DNA of 64,000 nt from Persicaria tinctoria (Eukaryota; Streptophyta; Magnoliopsida; Caryophyllales; Polygonaceae), in the NCBI GenBank assembly GCA_037127255.1, contig JBANSL010000016.1, positions 3,846,501 to 3,910,500 of the forward strand, read 5' to 3'. A model generated the notes under the pieces. That model was not told the DNA's origin. It worked only from the letters and a program-made list of their open reading frames with translations, and searched no databases. Made by a program: the position numbers and the translations under genes. Shown here in pieces: positions 23,701-35,597 of this stretch. Each line of letters begins with the position of its first letter. Positions within the stretch are counted from its first letter, which is position 1.

Positions 23701-26700
23701 CAACATTGATGTGTGCTTGATATTTGAGTAGGAGTGCTGGATTATAAGGAACAACAAATCTGTTGTCCAGCTCATGTTTACCCTTCTTAACCGTTAACCC
23801 GGTGTTTGATCTCCTATATAAGGGATATCCATCATCATCAAATGTGGTTCTTTCAACATACCCTTTGGGAAAATATTTGGTGCAAGCTCCTTGCTGCATG
23901 CACGGGGATCGAGAATTATGCTTTCCGCAAGGGTCGTGCATCATGAAACTACTGACTGCGGCATACAAATCTGGATTGCGATGTGGATCGGGGATTTCTG
24001 CAGAAATGACTCTATCGATATCATCTGAAGTAGACAACTTATCAGCCTTCTCTAGCCACAAAACAATGTGAGCATGGGGCAACCCACGTTTTTGAAACTC
24101 AATGGTATATACAACTGCAAAAGGGGAAAAACAGAGAATTACATAAAATGGAGTAAAGTTAGAAAGATAGGCACTATGCGGAGAATAAGCACAACAGACG
24201 TTCAAGAGGCAGAAAATATTTGTTAGGTAGCATGCAATTTTTTGTATAAGAAATATCATATAAATAAATAATAAGTAATAAAAAAACGTGAAAACCATAT
24301 AAGGACATGGGTATACGAAAGGAAGGAAAAGGGTGACATACGCGATTGACAACGCCCGAAGATGTTATTGAATCTCAAGTCTCTTATGAGCTCATGCAGT
24401 TTGATACTGAAGAGTCTGCAGGAGAAATCAAATATCTCTTCGGTTCGAACACCAAGGAATTGAGATAAACGTAGGATTTCTGGCCATTTTGAATTGCAAG
24501 TGAAGGTAATGAAGAGATCAGGATGACCATAATACTTGCAAATGGCCATAGCATCTTGATAGTTTTGCAACATATACCTAGGCTCACCAGTAAAAGAGGA
24601 TGGCAAGAGAATACGCTTTCCCGCAGAAGCAGGTTCGGTGCTTCCTTTAGCAGCTGCAGCAGTAAGATTCAAATAAGTGTCCGACCGTAAATCTTCCTGA
24701 TGAAACCGAAAGTACTTCAACCGAGAAGATTCGATCATAGTATAAGCGTCAACTACTAACTGTTGGAACAACTTCTCAGCGAACAGATACAGGGCTTGCT
24801 CAGTTAGCCTGTGATGGAATCTATAAGCAAAAAACTCCCTCAAAGTCAGCTTGGTTGTCTTGTTGGTCCCATCAATATCACGATGCTCAATCTCAATCGT
24901 GTAACCATCTTCAGCATATGGAAATAGCAACGGATATTGAAGAGCAAGATAAGAAGGATGTAGCTCAGTAATACGTTGTAGTTGACCGGTCTGTGTCTCA
25001 ATAACAATATCTCTTCCACCATTTTCAGAACTCCCATCATCGAAAATAATAGCTGCAACTTCAGAGGTAGTCGGAAGATTGTATCTCCTGCCATCGCGCC
25101 CTCTCCTACCCAATAGCTTCAGCTTGAGAGTGGAAGAAATGCCATCTACAAACCTATCTCTGGCCATTCGAAATGATTGAGCTAGTGGGTTATGCTCATC
25201 AAGCATATTCTTCAAATCACGCACAAGAGATTCATCAAATTCCTCACCCGCACTTGTCCTGCGTGAGCATTAAAAGGACTTGTGATATAGTTCGTAACCA
25301 CTTATGAGAAATCACAATTGAAAAAGGGAAAACCGCAAACCTGGCTGCACTCATGCGATTTGATTCCTCATTATGGGTATCGTATATATACAACTGCGAG
25401 AATTTAGGAGAATCTCCGTCCACTGGCAGAAGACTTCCTATCATATGAATATTTTGGCCCTGTATACGATAGACGTAAGGCCCATGACCAGGAGGAGGTG
25501 AAAACTTCGCACCCATCGATGTGAATGCAAACATGTTGTTGTAGTTCCGAATATACTCGAAGAAATTTCTACTCCTTGGGTCAACACGTGAAAATATATC
25601 TCTTAATAAGGTTGGTGGATCTTTAACCCTTGGAAGTTGAACCTTTCCCTTTGAACAACACAAACTGAAATTTGGATTAGTCGGATTATAGGACTTAATA
25701 CTCCGTTCCTCATACCACATCATCGCATTGCAATAAGCACAATTCCAGGACGGAAGGCCAATATCATGATACCCTACAGAATAGGAAAAAATGGAATCAA
25801 ATATAACCGAGAGATTATTTATCGTTGTGGGAATAAAATTAAAGAATAATTGAATGGATGATGGCTGAATACATATTGATGAACTATTTCGATCAAAAAA
25901 CACAGTTATGAAACATAAGAAAGGGGAATAAAAAGGAACAAACTAATTGAAATATAACCGAGATTATAGAATCGATAGGTAAACTCCAAGTTAATTGGTC
26001 AATGTTGTGAAAAAATGTGGTGCGTAAATTTGATACCTGACGGAGGAAAAGTCGTTGATTTCCCTCGCCAAAAATTATTCCCAAACAAACAAACTAGTAT
26101 AGTATGCAAGTAAGGGGTCGAACCCTAGAGAATCAAGTATTTCTAAATATTGTGTATTTATCAATATAAAAGAAACGATTTTTATGAATGAAAATAAAAG
26201 AAAATAATATTGACAAAAGCAAATAAAGGATAGAAGAAAAGCGTTTCCACCTACAAGTTCTCGACTTTGGTTGGTTTTATTGATCATCGAATCCTTTTCA
26301 AGTTATTATCTTTTCCTACGAATTCCTCTCGTCTTGGTTTAAGTAGATTAAAAGTCCTACGAGTCCAATTAATCCCTTACACCTCAATGCAACCTTAACA
26401 CGGTCAAGATTTAACAAAGAGATAGCAAATAGTCCCAAGAACTTGAGCATATAAATAACACCAATTAAACACGGTAAATCAATGTTTAAGATATATGTCA
26501 ACTCCCTACATAATCATGCTTCAAACACGGAATCCACAATCTTATGCGTGCTACTACGGAAATAACACAAATACGAAAGTATTAAATCCTAGCATGAAAT
26601 CAATATTATCAAGGTAGCTAATCAAGATAACATCAATAACATAATCAATTTCACACAAAGAAGTTAAAAGAATTAAAGAGGAAAAATAACTTGAATTAGA

Positions 26701-29117
26701 AACTCACAAACCACCAACCAAGTCTCGAAAGTGTAGGCGGAAACTACAAAATTAGCCAAACATGGCTTACCTAAGCTTTCTTCTCTTCAATGGTGATTTC
26801 TCTACTTGGAATTCTTAATTAAACTAACCCTAGAACATCATATTTATAAGCCTAATGTCTTCCATAAAAGGTAGATAAAAGATAGAAATTTCCTAAACAA
26901 ACTAGATCAAAGATAGAACTTTCCTAAATTAATTCAGCGTCGGATTCCGCTGGCAGCGAGAAATTTTCGCTGGCAGCGAATGGCCTTGATTGAGCTTCTG
27001 TTGGATTTCCGCTACCAACTCGCTGGCAGCGACTTTCATGCCTTTAGAATTTTCTCGAGCTTCTCCATGGTCCCGTCCTTCCGCTTCCGCGAGTACCTGA
27101 TTCCGCTGCCACGAGCTGGGACTTCCGCTGGAGCGAGTAGCCGAAGCTTCGTCCTCCTGGTGATTCCCGCTGGCAGCGGATTTTTCCGCGGCAGCGGACG
27201 TCTCGCTGCAGCGGAATTAGTCGCTAGTAGCGGACGTTGCTTGCTGGCTCCTCCTCTCGCTGGCTCTCTCTCCCCGCGGACTCTCTCTCGCTGGCTCCTC
27301 CTCGGATTCTGGTTCCACTCGCTGACAGCGAATGAAATCCCGCTGGCAGCGAAATATGCCCAGAAACTTGATTCTTCATTGTTCTTCCCTCGTTCTTTCT
27401 CTTCTCCTTTCTTTCTCTTCTTAGCTTGATTTCTTGACTTCACTTGGCCATGTTTAACAGCTTTCCCTTGCTTTCCATCATGTCGGATCTACGATTCTGC
27501 ACAATTCAACCGAAATAGCGTAGATTCCGAACTTTTCCACAAAAAGAGTTTAATCTAAATTATCATTAAAACATGCATATTATACAATGTAAATGCAACT
27601 AAATTATCCTATAATGCCCATTAGAAATGTGCATTATCAATACCATTAGGCACAACGATGGTAGGGGAATCCAAGCGTAGGGAGTAATTCAACGGAGCGG
27701 GAGGAACAACTGCAAATAAAAGAACGCATTATCAGTTGATGATTCAATGTATTAGAGATGTAGATATTTTAAAAATAAGGGTGAAATTGAATAAATGAAG
27801 CAAATCACCTGTAGATGCGGTCGTCGCAGTGGGTGTTACAGAAGTGGCACTTATAGATGACGGTAAGATGTTATTCCCTGTTAACATTAAACAAGAGGTA
27901 ACCAAAAAGTTAATAAATAACCCCTTTCCATTTAAAGGAGCAAGCATTCAATCTTCGTAACCGTAAAACCATCTTAATAAATAATTTTTTATTATAAAAA
28001 AAATAATAAGATATTTACATGAAATTATTATGCACCTGTTGAAAGCGCAAAACCATATATGTGGATATATTAAAGAGAGACAAAGGTAACGGAAAGTCTT
28101 GCTTATAATGAAAAGCACATATGCAATTAATTAGAACATGGAAAAATATACTTGTAGGAATTAACCAACTTTCCTCCGTACACATTTTACATTGCAGAGA
28201 CCTCCATCTACCTAACATATTACTTAATTAAATCTATTAGGTTATATCTGTCTAATTTGTTCTTCACGCAGGACAAGTGCGGCTGATTTTAATGAATCAA
28301 TGTGGTAAATGGGAAGAATCAGGTGTGAAAACCAAGTGATTGGCAAGGATTCCTTAGTCAAATGCCCCTAAACGTACATTGATGGGAATAATCCGAATAG
28401 AGGAGGAGTAATGAAATACCATATGAGATTTCACGGATAGGAAGGTTATGACTTCTGTCGGAATTTGGGGTAGTCGATCGTCTTTGACCTTGGTCCCGTG
28501 ATTGACGCTTTGATGCCATTGAAAGTCGTCGGTTCAATCTAAGCTCTTTCGGAGTAAGACTTTCAACCGTGGTGTCTTTTGTATTCCGCCGACTTGTAGA
28601 GGCATGAACGGGTGTAGTGAAACAAACTGGACGAATAAACAAAAATGAAGTGTTGGAAAAAAAAAGGAATCTATATTATATAATTATATAATTGTCACAG
28701 ATTAGTGCGGGTGAGGAATGCAATATCAATCTTAAAGAGAGAAAGACACTCGCAACCAATTACACGGAAAACGTAGTATTCTCGTATTTGCAAAGAGATA
28801 AAGGAATCTATATTATATAATTGAATGTAGATGGAGTACGTTTGAATGAAATGCAAAGGCATACCATTAGAGAAGTCTGTCAAAGGGGTCCTCGTACGTT
28901 TGGAACTACCGTTAGGCATGTCGGTGACGAAGGTCCTTTTATGATTTGTAGAATCTGGGGTAATGCACTTACCACGATCTGTGGAACATATATGTAAATG
29001 GAAATCGATTATAGTGAATACAACAGATAACAAAGATAAACATTCCTCGGTGGGGAAAGTTTCGATAAGAAGTCGTTTACCGGGTAATTGGTTGCGAGCA
29101 GGAAAATCGTTTTCCAT
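20747..29117 (-). pseudogene. Helitron Rep/Pif1-like helicase, inactivated
   Basis: Rolling-circle transposase. Exons by eye: about 29044-29117, 28865-28978, 28420-28627, 27809-27877, 27644-27709, 25341-25773, 24342-25258, 23562-24114, 22498-23153 and 20747-22405. Visible features, in order: low-complexity N-terminus; a CAYCNAMMWYEER zinc-like motif; the Helitron-like N domain; the HUH motif GLPHAHIVLW (about 24070); paired tyrosines in YLFKYISKG; Walker A GYGGTGKTYL (about 22110); the Walker-B region LII-stop-DEAP; and C-terminal INKSQGQSL and YVAVSRVTS of Pif1-type helicases. Two in-frame stops break it: TAA at 22931-22933 (after DAARA) and TAG at 21881-21883 (where Trp is normal). A solo LTR sits in one intron. 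The frame is otherwise continuous, so decay is recent. The first exon's donor is uncertain. Confidence 0.88.
26038..27639 (-). mobile_element. solo LTR nested in the Helitron Rep gene
   Basis: A 1602-bp insert starts TG and ends CA. It is flanked by the 5-bp duplication atacc on the plus strand (GGTAT on the minus strand) at 26033-26037 and 27640-27644. There is no internal coding region and no second LTR, so it is a solo LTR left by recombination. It contains a GC-rich block (26940-27360) with many copies of cgctggcagcg-like motifs. The long open frames there (for example 26980-27429) come from this repeat. Superfamily is unresolved; a Ty3/gypsy-type LTR is possible. The orientation given is arbitrary. 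Confidence 0.82.
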
Positions 29118-29219
29118 TGGCAAATGCGACAATGTGAGGATATATTGGATCCAAAGAGAATGCCGGGTCGGGGGAAATGGGGATGGGATTGATGGGTTGG
29201 AAGGGTGGGAAGAGAGCAA

Positions 29220-29227
29220 TATATATA
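29220..29227 (-). promoter_or_regulatory. TATA box of the Helitron Rep gene
   Basis: The minus strand reads CCTATATATATTGC about 100 bp upstream of the chosen ATG at 29117 (MENDFPARNQL). Position and sequence fit a plant core promoter. Confidence 0.55.
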
Positions 29228-29972
29228 GGAGAATTAATCCGTAAATACCAAAAAACAAAAAAAATAAGATGCATTCAAAAAATTTGGCGGGATTATGTTA
29301 GTAAAATAAAATCTTGATAAGTACTCTAATTCTCTAATTAGTTAAGATATACAGAAATTAGATATTGATAAGTAGTCTAATTATCTAATTATCTAATTAG
29401 TTACTAAAATCTTGATAGGTGTGATCGGGAATGGATATTTGCAAATCCACATACATACAAAAAATCGGCGGGCTCAATCTATCAAATCTTATCTAATTTA
29501 TTTAATTAAGTAATTTGTTAGGATAATTAGTTAGGATATACCCTAATACTAATTAGATTTTGTGGCAGGAGTGTGATCGGAAATGGATAAAAGCAAATCT
29601 ACCTACCTATAAAATATTGGCGGGAAGATGTTAAGTTCAATATATCAAATCTATCTATTTTTCTAATTGATTTAATTAAGTAATTTGTTAGGATAATTAG
29701 TTAGGATATAACCTAATAGAAATTAGATATTGAAAACAAAGCTGATTGTAAAAGATGGAAAAATGTTGTGAATAATGCCATGGGAAAAGAAAGGTGCTCT
29801 CACATAATGAAATAATAACAATACCAAATAACAACACCAAAGTACCTAAAAGTCAAAATGACAAAGCAACATAATAGACCCAAATCTGCATGATAAAGAC
29901 TTTATTGTTCGCCTAAATAGTGGATGATACACAATAAACACTGGGAAGACCCAAACCAACACAAAACTCAGC

Positions 29973-32756
29973 TTAGGCATCAGCCGGTTCAATCTTCACC
30001 TCGACCTTATTCTGCTTGGTGGTTGACAGCTGACCCTCGGCATCATCATCATCGTCACTGTTAACTTCCACGTAAGTGTGTCGCCTTTTTGGAGTAGACA
30101 GTAAAAGATGTCCAGAAGAGCAAACGTCCGAATGAGACTCCTAAGGTATGTATTCAAGAGGGTGAGTGATAAATATGAATGAAAAAAGTACAATTGAAGA
30201 TGAAAGATATCCACATGAAAAAAAATAGAAAGGATGTTTATAAATCATAGGCAAAATTGCAGTAAAAAAGTGAGTAACCAACACAGAGTCTCACATGAAA
30301 TAAGACAAAAGAAGCAAAACTTGAGCAAAAGCTATATCAAAAGAAGTTAGTTAACCTCATTCAAGTCTAATTGATAAATACCATTCAAATTTTCTGTTAC
30401 AGTGCATACTAAAGTTATAAATTCACTAATTATTCAGCAAAGTATTCAAGATGAGGTATTCACCAAAACAACCTTTGAAATAAGACAAAAGAAGCAGAAC
30501 TTGAGCAGCACTTTTTGTGTGAGTATATAAATATGAATGAAAACGAATTACCTGCAACGAAAGAGTAGAAGATTTGCACTGGCCAATCAAGGCCACATTA
30601 GCTGTCATCATGCGTATTCGGTGCGCCTTTTTGCCTTGCTTAACCCAAAAAGCATCGAACTCTATTGTGAACAAATAACTCTTATTGAGCAATATATTAA
30701 AATCAGCCGGGAATGCATCGACATCACCAATCTACACGATAAACATGATAGGTGTGAGATGTAGTTGGTTTGGAGTAATTGACGTAGAAATGTAAGAAGT
30801 CCCATAGGTGGAACTGGAAATGGAAAATAAGGAATAGAATTTTAGGCAGAGGATAATACCCTAGCTTGCTTCTCTCTCAGTGAGGTCACAGTACAATGAA
30901 CAATATCTTGAACATCTTGGTCGAACATCATCAATGACCCGGTACCCGTGTCAACTTGAACCTTGAGCTGCAGTGCAAACCTACATGTGAAACATAATGG
31001 ATACTCACGTTGATCGCAAGGACAACATAGGCAAAAATGCATTAATACGTAAGGTAAAAGACAACGAATAAGACCTTTGTACAGGAAACTGAACTGGTTT
31101 ATCACAGGTAATACAATGCGATGACGAACCATCGGTTGCCACAACCTTCCTACACTTTATGCAGGCATTGTAAAACCATTTGTCACGGTTTTCAAAATCG
31201 ACGATTGTGGCCACAAATGTAAAGTAACCATTCTATTAGGATGAAACAAAGATCGTTAGAATAATGGGAGATTATTTAGCATGATGCATAATAAATAAGG
31301 AAAAGGAGAAACCGAACCTCAGTTTTTGTTTCCAGCATAGCTAGAGTTGTAGTTTCAGCATCCTTCAAGTATTTCTGCGCACGCGAAAGGTAGGGTTGGC
31401 TGGATACATGTGAGATGGTGCTGGAAGAGGAATCTCCATCCAAAAAACCACTGGACATAAACAAAGAGTTATGAGTAACGACAACCGATAAACAAAGAGT
31501 AATGAGTAACTATAACCGATAATGGATAAAAAGGAGTAACACATTTGACAGTGAACTAACAAAGAAAAATTAGATATTTAAAACATAAAAGTTGTAATAT
31601 TAATAACAAATTGACAACCTCTTGAACTCAACAATGGCGGGATGCTGATCATCTAGGATAAGACGTGAGCCCCATTTAGCATTCGACACTCCTAACTTAC
31701 CTGCCATTACGCAGGACACACGAAGTGTTGAGAGGATATTATGAAAAACAGAAAAGAAAGAAATGGGACATTATGTATTCAAGGGAACAATAGGGTAGTT
31801 ACCGTAGAAGGTCAGCTTTGCAAATTGCAGGATCACAATAACTGTAGACTCTTTGTGGGAGTCCATGTGAGAACGCAATTCCATCGCATAGTCGTCCCAA
31901 AGAGTAACGGGCAAGATTTCATGGCTACAAAAAATAAGGTAAGTAAACAGAATTATAATAGGAGATAAGAAGTAAAACATTCATTTATCATTGGTATATT
32001 TAACCATACAAGCAACCCTACAGATGACTCACCTATGATCCTCCAATTCAATCTCCACCCGATTAGTCGCAGACTTGTCTTTATGTTCATACTTGATAAT
32101 ATCAGTGTGATGAATGACTCGGCCAATAACATCTGCAAATGAAATAAGGTGGTTAGCAGTAAGTCCACATGAGAAGGAATATGTAATGGCAAAGACGAAA
32201 TAAGTATAAATCATTACCAAAAAAACAGTCGGCAGATAGGGTATTTGACAAAACAACTTTAAACTCCTTAAACTCCAACCCATTTAGGGGTATATGAAGA
32301 GCATCACCAGCAGAATTGATGACAGTGTCTTCACTGACAAGGATTTTCCACGTATGATCAGCAAACTTGAATGAACCCTTGGATTCGGTGAGTTTGAACT
32401 TAGACATCGTAATGGTTGCAAACTCCTTCACATGAGCAGCACTTTTCCATACCAAATTCGCGTTGATATTTGCCTCAATTCGACAGCCCTACGTTTGACA
32501 GAAATTAAAAAAAAATATGAGTATTAGATGTGAGAACAAACATGAAGACCAACGAAAAAAAAAAACGAATGAAACATAAAAGGAAATGGAAGTTAATTGT
32601 GCATACCATTTCATCAATAAGTACCAACTGCAACGGTGGTTTGAATCTGCTACCAGGAAATTGAGACTTGGAAAACACCCTAGCTACAAAAACCTTGATC
32701 GTAGAGGATTCTTCAATGTCCTTAAGGCTTGTGAAATGAACAATGGAACCTGCCAT
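29973..32756 (-). CDS. RPA1-like single-strand DNA-binding protein of the Helitron
   Basis: Replication protein A 70-kDa-like protein, often carried by plant Helitrons and thought to bind single-stranded transposition intermediates. Ten exons: 32607-32756, 32218-32488, 32033-32132, 31803-31924, 31619-31700, 31318-31450, 31075-31232, 30860-30980, 30552-30731 and 29973-30140. They join in frame to 494 aa with no stop. The N-terminal part (VHFTSLKDIEESSTIKVFVA to the DCFF region) looks like an OB fold. A zinc ribbon has Cys310, Cys313, Cys326 and Cys329 (CIKC...CITC) in the C-terminal OB domain. The tail is acidic (NSDDDDDAEGQ). It is co-oriented with the Rep gene, which starts about 860 bp downstream. 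In contrast to Rep, it appears intact. Confidence 0.85.
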
Positions 32757-32826
32757 TACTCAAAAGATAAACGATTTACTTTGACTAAGGCCGTTGGTGT
32801 GCTAGGAGATGGAGGGAAGTGCTAAG

Positions 32827-32834
32827 TATATATA
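32827..32834 (-). promoter_or_regulatory. TATA box of the Helitron RPA-like gene
   Basis: The minus strand reads GCTATTATATATACTTAGC about 70 bp upstream of the ATG at 32756. The 169-bp tandem repeats begin about 45 bp further upstream. Confidence 0.55.
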
Positions 32835-32879
32835 ATAGCATAGGGCCAGAGGATATGCTGAATTATCAGATAATCTGCA

Positions 32880-33372
32880 GGGGAAAAAAGAAAAGGATCT
32901 TCAAAAAAATCTGAGATATTCTAAAAAGGATCTTAAAAAAATCAGAAATTAATGTATTAGGATTAGGATAAATCTGAAATGTCAAATAATTTGAATGAAA
33001 AAAAATAAAGCATTTCGGTAAATAAGAAAAGGAATATGAATATTTGAAGGGGAAAAAAGAAAAGGATCTTCAAAAAAATCTGAGATATTCTAAAAAGGAT
33101 CTTAAAAAAATCAGAAATTAATGTATTAGGATTAGGATAAATCTGAAATGTCAAATAATTTGAATGAAAAAAAATAAAGCATTTCGGTAAATAAGAAAAG
33201 GAATATGAATATTTGAAGGGGAAAAAAGAAAAGGATCTTCAAAAAAATCTGAGATATTCTAAAAAGGATCTTAAAAAAATCAGAAATTAATGTATTAGGA
33301 TTAGGATAAATCTGAAATGTCAAATAATCTGAATGAAAAATAAAGCATTTCGGTAAATAAGAAAACGAATAT
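32880..33372. repeat. 169-bp tandem repeat, about 2.9 copies
   Basis: Nearly identical units at 32880-33048, 33049-33217 and 33218 to about 33372 (last copy partial, with small changes). Each unit holds paired 'aaggatctt' motifs and 'tgtattaggattaggataaa'. The array lies directly upstream of the RPA-like gene's TATA box, where it could act as promoter or be a by-product of Helitron replication. Confidence 0.92.
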
Positions 33373-33431
33373 GAATATTTGTAATCTAAGAGTAGAGAGA
33401 GATTTTATGAAATTACAGTAAGGAATATGAA

Positions 33432-33618
33432 TATTTTTAATCCCAAGTGGGATATTGGGTAAAATATGAGTATGAAATTAAAGTAAATGAAAAGGAATAT
33501 TGTTAATATCTAATAACAAACTTATAGTAATGCGTATGACTATTTTTAATCCCAAGTGGGATATTGAGAATAATTTGAGTATGAAATTAAAGTAAATGAA
33601 AAGGAATATTGAGAATAC
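33432..33618. repeat. second tandem duplication, 109-bp period
   Basis: The block starting 'tttttaatcccaagtggg' at 33434 recurs at 33543, with the following 'gagtatgaaattaaagtaaa' and 'gaaaaggaatattg' also repeated. It adjoins the 169-bp array and ends where captured gene-like sequence starts (about 33618). Confidence 0.85.
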
Positions 33619-33735
33619 CTCCTTGAACTGCACGAAATAGCATAAGGTAGCGAAATGGCAGAGGTATCCTCCGAGTACATCTCCTACTGCCTCCTGCCCT
33701 TGACGAAATCCATGCCACGCACTGCGTCGTCCTGT
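33618..33735 (-). pseudogene. unidentified captured exon fragment
   Basis: Less AT-rich than its surroundings and preceded on the minus strand by an acceptor-like gtatacag. In one frame it reads RRSAWHGFRQGQEAVGDV and in another DAVRGMDFVKGRRQ before a stop. The source gene is not recognised. It begins abruptly beside the tandem repeats, consistent with a capture junction. Confidence 0.4.
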
Positions 33736-33875
33736 ATACCATAAAAAGAACATGTAATAGTGCATGAGAAACTGCTCATGATAACCCCGACCCAACTAAA
33801 TGCTACATATATTATAGACAGAATGCGTAAGCTATAAATTTTGCAATTAAAAGGCAAAAATAAATGGCAACTTAC

Positions 33876-34080
33876 AATCAAAATGCCCAGAGAATTGGAC
33901 ATCACTGTCAAAAAAAGTGGTGCAGAATTGCCACCAGCAATCTGCCAAAAAGGGAAAAAAAAGGAAAAAAAGTTGTTGAAATGTGATAGTAATTTTGAAA
34001 GACAACAACAACACAAATCGTGACTGAATTTACCTACTTGTGTAAGTGCAACTCCACTTGTTAATGTTGTTGGCATGCAG
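33876..34080 (-). pseudogene. captured two-exon fragment of a BASS4-like transporter
   Basis: Exons 34038-34080 and 33876-33941 join in frame to read CMPTTLTSGVALTQ then IAGGNSAPLFLTVMSNSLG. This matches the conserved core of plant plastid sodium/metabolite cotransporters of the BASS4 type (CMPTTLSSGVALTHLAGGN in relatives, from memory). The intron between them is kept. Exons before and after are missing; the next exon-like piece (33618-33735) is not BASS. It is a genomic-DNA fragment carried by the Helitron, not a working gene. Confidence 0.72.
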
Positions 34081-34209
34081 CTAAAAATCGTCAGTCCTGT
34101 TCCATAAACATTCCAGTTTTGGTTATTCAGGTAAAGGTCTTTAAAAACTATTGAGCTATTTTTTTCTGCAAAGAAATAATTAGTTTAGATGCATATGCAT
34201 ACCTGTTGA

Positions 34210-34505
34210 AAATTCTTGTGGCATCAGCCGAACTTTGAGAATAAGCCTCGAGAACTTCAAATGGAATGTAAAACAAATAAGACATGGGTCCTAAACATAG
34301 AGATCAGGAGAAAGAAGCTCATAAACTATAGGAAACATGAATCACTAACAGATTAAGAAATATATTAAAATTAGACAATGGGTACCTGGTCATTCACATG
34401 TAAATCAGCAAAGGCGGATGAAGAAATTAGACAGTGCCACCTTATGACCAGAAGCTACTGGTAGCAGCTCTTCTTGTGCATGGAATGCAAGAGAAGCAAC
34501 TGGGG
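34210..34505 (-). pseudogene. exon-like fragments of unidentified origin
   Basis: On the minus strand 34430-34505 reads PPVASLAFHAQEELLPVAS and continues SGHKVALSNFF. 34210-34300 reads FEVLEAYSQSSADATRIFN before a gtatgc donor. Both look like exon pieces, but I cannot name the parent gene. They lie between the BASS4-like and PRMT5-like fragments. Confidence 0.35.
34380..34429. repeat. 50-bp direct repeat, copy 1 (copy 2 at 35506-35555)
   Basis: gggtacc(t/c)ggtcattc... is repeated about 1.1 kb apart with about one mismatch in the first 48 bp. On the minus strand both encode SSSAFADLHVND and run into a GTACCC donor, so a small exon end has been duplicated inside the captured region. Confidence 0.85.
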
Positions 34506-35166
34506 GACCTGAACAATTAAACGAAAAATGGATTAAATATAATGTGATGGTCAATGAGAAGACAAAAAATGAGGGGATATAAAGATGATAGGGATTTACA
34601 TCATTATATAGCTTTGATGTTGTAATTGGTTGCAGAAAACTTGTGTACCTGAAATCAACAAAAAGACAAGGGTGGAAAAAATGATCATTTGCACTTCTGG
34701 GGAATAAGTCAAATAGAAGGGGAACTTTAACAGCTAATTAACAGTATGATGGGTGCAAAAATGTTGGTTCCTAGTGAAAAGAATATCAGATTTCTTTTGG
34801 AATTATATTAGGATTTTGGACAGCTTCTTGGATTTTATTTTCCAACACCACAAATAGATTATGAATATCTTCAATTTACTTATGATTAAAGATATACTTT
34901 AAATAAATAGATATATACATCTACCAGACAGAAAAACATTAAATGTTGTACCAAAAAATTTATACTCTGGGGATGAACTTGAAGTTTGTTCATAACAACC
35001 AACTACTGGCACTGGAATTTTTTTAGGGGCCTTGTGCACTGGAATAAAAAAGTTAGGCAGTGGACTTTTCTATCTCTAAGGTATCAGTTTGACACATTGA
35101 AATTGACATTCAAATCCATCTACAAAGAAAAATAAATCAAGAGGCATGAAAAATATAGTGGCATAC

Positions 35167-35271
35167 GATGACGGAATTGAGATCCCATCAGATTTCAGAA
35201 ACCTCTGTGCTCCATCAAGGCACTCAGGTGACAGTTCATTGTCACCAAACGAACCAAGCAATTCATAGGTT
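35167..35271 (-). pseudogene. captured exon fragment of PRMT5-like arginine methyltransferase
   Basis: The minus strand reads [20 protein letters not shown] then [13 protein letters not shown] up to a gtatgcc donor. This block is highly conserved in plant PRMT5 (SKB1), which makes symmetric dimethylarginine. The next PRMT5 segment (YTSFIQP...) does not follow. Only about one exon is present, so no enzyme can be made. Confidence 0.78.
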
Positions 35272-35572
35272 GAACAATCTGGAGACGTCTGGATGCCCTT
35301 GATCAGCTTGAAGCTCCTTGGCAATTATCTCGGTTCCAAAATGCTAAATAAAGTCCCAACAAAGACAAATTCATCACAGCTTGTAACGAAACCAATGATG
35401 ATGAATTTACTATGTAAATTACCTTATAGATAAGACCAGCACTGGTGAGCTTGGTAGAGAAGCAATGGCCAAAAACCAGACCGAATCCCTTCTCGTGGTG
35501 ATCGTGGGTACCCGGTCATTCACATGTAAATCAGCAAAGGCGGATGAAGAAATAAACAAGAGTAAAAGATAA

Positions 35573-35597
35573 CTATTATAAGGATGAACAAAAATAA
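35573..35597. repeat. 25-bp copy of the Helitron's own 3' subterminal sequence
   Basis: ctattataaggatgaacaaaaataa here is identical to 20362-20386, which lies about 53 bp inside the large Helitron's 3' end. No hairpin or CTAG accompanies this copy. Confidence 0.85.

Noticed and set aside
23763..24071. 102-codon plus-strand frame
   Set aside because: It is antisense to the exon encoding the Helitron HUH nuclease segment.
26980..27443. Overlapping long open frames on both strands in GC-rich sequence
   Set aside because: They lie inside the solo LTR and arise from repeated cgctggcagcg-like motifs; there is no domain and no splice context.
32880..33372. Regularly spaced repeats that might suggest a CRISPR array
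   Set aside because: Units are contiguous 169-bp tandem copies without unique spacers, in a plant nuclear transposon.
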